From Bemisia tabaci (taxonomy: Eukaryota; Arthropoda; Insecta; Hemiptera; Aleyrodidae): 64,000 nt of DNA. The DNA lies in assembly GCF_918797505.1 (NCBI RefSeq), contig NC_092794.1:2914001-2978000 (forward strand), written 5' to 3'. Shown piece by piece: positions 62,975-64,000 of the stretch. Positions within the stretch are counted from its first letter, which is position 1; the number at the start of each line of letters is the position of its first letter. Under the pieces are notes generated by a model. The model was given only the letters and a program-made list of their open reading frames with translations. It was not told where the DNA came from and ran no database searches. The position numbers and the translations under genes were made by a program.

Positions 62975-64000
62975 TGAACGATGAAAAAGAAATGTAATTT
63001 GTTTGATAAGCGGTTTATTTTGAACATCTTAAAATTCCGGGGTCCGCGGTTGGGAGCATAGAGCATGAGCGAATGAGATGGCATTAGAGTTGGTGCTGGC
63101 TCGGTGCTTCTCATATCGACCTGCTCCGTAAGTTAAGTTGGCTTTCCGCCGTTTCGACTGGGAGTGAAAAAACGAAGAGAAATTGCCGTGGGTTCAGCTT
63201 ACCTCGTCCATTCATTTTCTGAATAAAACATGCCAAACGTGCACTCGTGCATAAAACACGCCGATCCATTTTCCTTCAAATGAGCTGAGTAGCTGGATTT
63301 CGACCTCACGTTAAAGCGACCCGCGAGTCTCGAGTATGTTAGCTTCACATTTGTGTCGAGAGCAATATTTACAACTCAACTCCTGTGCTCTGCGCAGTGA
63401 CGGATAGTACTCTCCTTGTTCTACTCCCTCCACGACAGAACCTAGTGGGCTCCGACAATTACATTCTCACAACCTTTCAGGACCGTGTTCATTGGCGTTT
63501 CTTAAGCAGTCTTTTTCTTTAGGGAGGCTCCATATGGTTTACATAGTGACTAAGGAAGTTAAGGAAATCCTTAAGATGGTATCATAAAAAGGACAGTTTT
63601 TAAGGAACTTCATCAGCTTGACTTTGAATATGGATTTTAGTGCGCATTTTCCGAAGAAAATACACTATTTTGTATGGAATTACTATGATTTTTTAACGGA
63701 AAATATGCAAATAACATAGTAAATAAATATGATGCGAATGTTGCAAATTTGTAAAAGCCTTACAGAAAATATAATCAGAGAATATTTTTGCGAGGGTTTA
63801 TCTGTTATATTAATATAGATATATTTTAATATGTCTGCCTCATTTTCACTGTGTACGAATGTTTGAGCACCCAAACCCAATCACTAAAAATACCACAGGC
63901 TTTATTCGGCTCTATGGTGAACTCACAAAAGTTAGTTAGGCTACTTCTCGAGCAGGAACAGCAGGAGCCGCGAAACAGAAGGAGGGAGCTAAGGGTGACT
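62975..64000. other. Apparently single-copy end region
   Basis: No repeats recognised. On the minus strand an ATG at 63269-63267 in the context AAAATGG is followed by 22 open codons (MDRRVLCTSARLACF then IQKMNGR) ending at CGAG|GTAAG (exon end 63203). It is a weak first-exon candidate. The last 350 bases are A/T-rich. Confidence 0.3.

Noticed and set aside
1..64000. CRISPR array, prokaryotic operons, rRNA or organelle DNA
   Set aside because: The repeats are inverted and dispersed with irregular spacing. There are no direct-repeat/spacer series, no ribosomal RNA signatures and no runs of long ORFs.

Overview
This window looks like gene-poor, transposon-dense nuclear DNA from an insect. There are no rRNA genes, no operon-like tracts of long ORFs and no plasmid or prokaryotic features. 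The longest open frames are about 160 codons, and the two that are recognisable belong to mobile elements. The commonest repeat, with termini GGACGTATTTCTGCCAAACG, reminds me of sequence I associate with whitefly (Bemisia tabaci). That is memory, not a search, so treat the organism as 'probably a hemipteran insect'.

Most of the readable sequence is short non-autonomous DNA transposons (MITEs and foldback elements), with long unassigned spacers between them. Several families can be defined from the sequence because insertion footprints survive. (a) GGACGT family: 4-bp target duplications of the form ANNT, seven copies exactly 122 bp long, plus longer variants with the same ends. (b) TAGAGTCCC, CAGGCCCGCC, CAGGGCCGG and CAGTGGCG families: 8-bp duplications, hence hAT-like. 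(c) CACTGG/CACTGAA family: 2-bp duplications, hence CACTA-like. (d) CACGGA and CTGCCGTGC families: TA duplications. Others are recognised only as inverted repeats shared between loci. Many insertions are nested or abut one another end to end.

Region by region. 0.4-9.5 kb is a dense MITE field. 9.5-15.4 kb holds a complete hAT element with a perfect 8-bp duplication and an extremely ATCG-rich foldback. 15.4-25.7 kb has more MITEs, an element with near-identical arms of about 165 bp, and a second hAT copy inserted in a foldback. 27.2-30.4 kb is a nested and abutting pile. 32.4-35.0 kb holds a probable Helitron carrying one exon of Rep/helicase, then the truncated 3' end of a non-LTR retrotransposon, then a tRNA-derived SINE with 14-bp duplications. 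37-44 kb is foldbacks and MITEs. 44.6-46.3 kb is a second Helitron with both termini. 47-50 kb is again MITE-rich. 50.8-58.6 kb carries a GC-rich perfect-hairpin family and most copies of an unexplained 65-bp motif. 59.8-60.9 kb is a 1.1-kb CACTA-like element with a SINE inside it.

No host gene is established. The best candidates are a 46-codon cysteine-rich terminal exon at 61585-61722 (+) and, weaker, a short first exon at 63203-63269 (-). The interest of the window lies mainly in the well-preserved insertion record of families that may not have been described.
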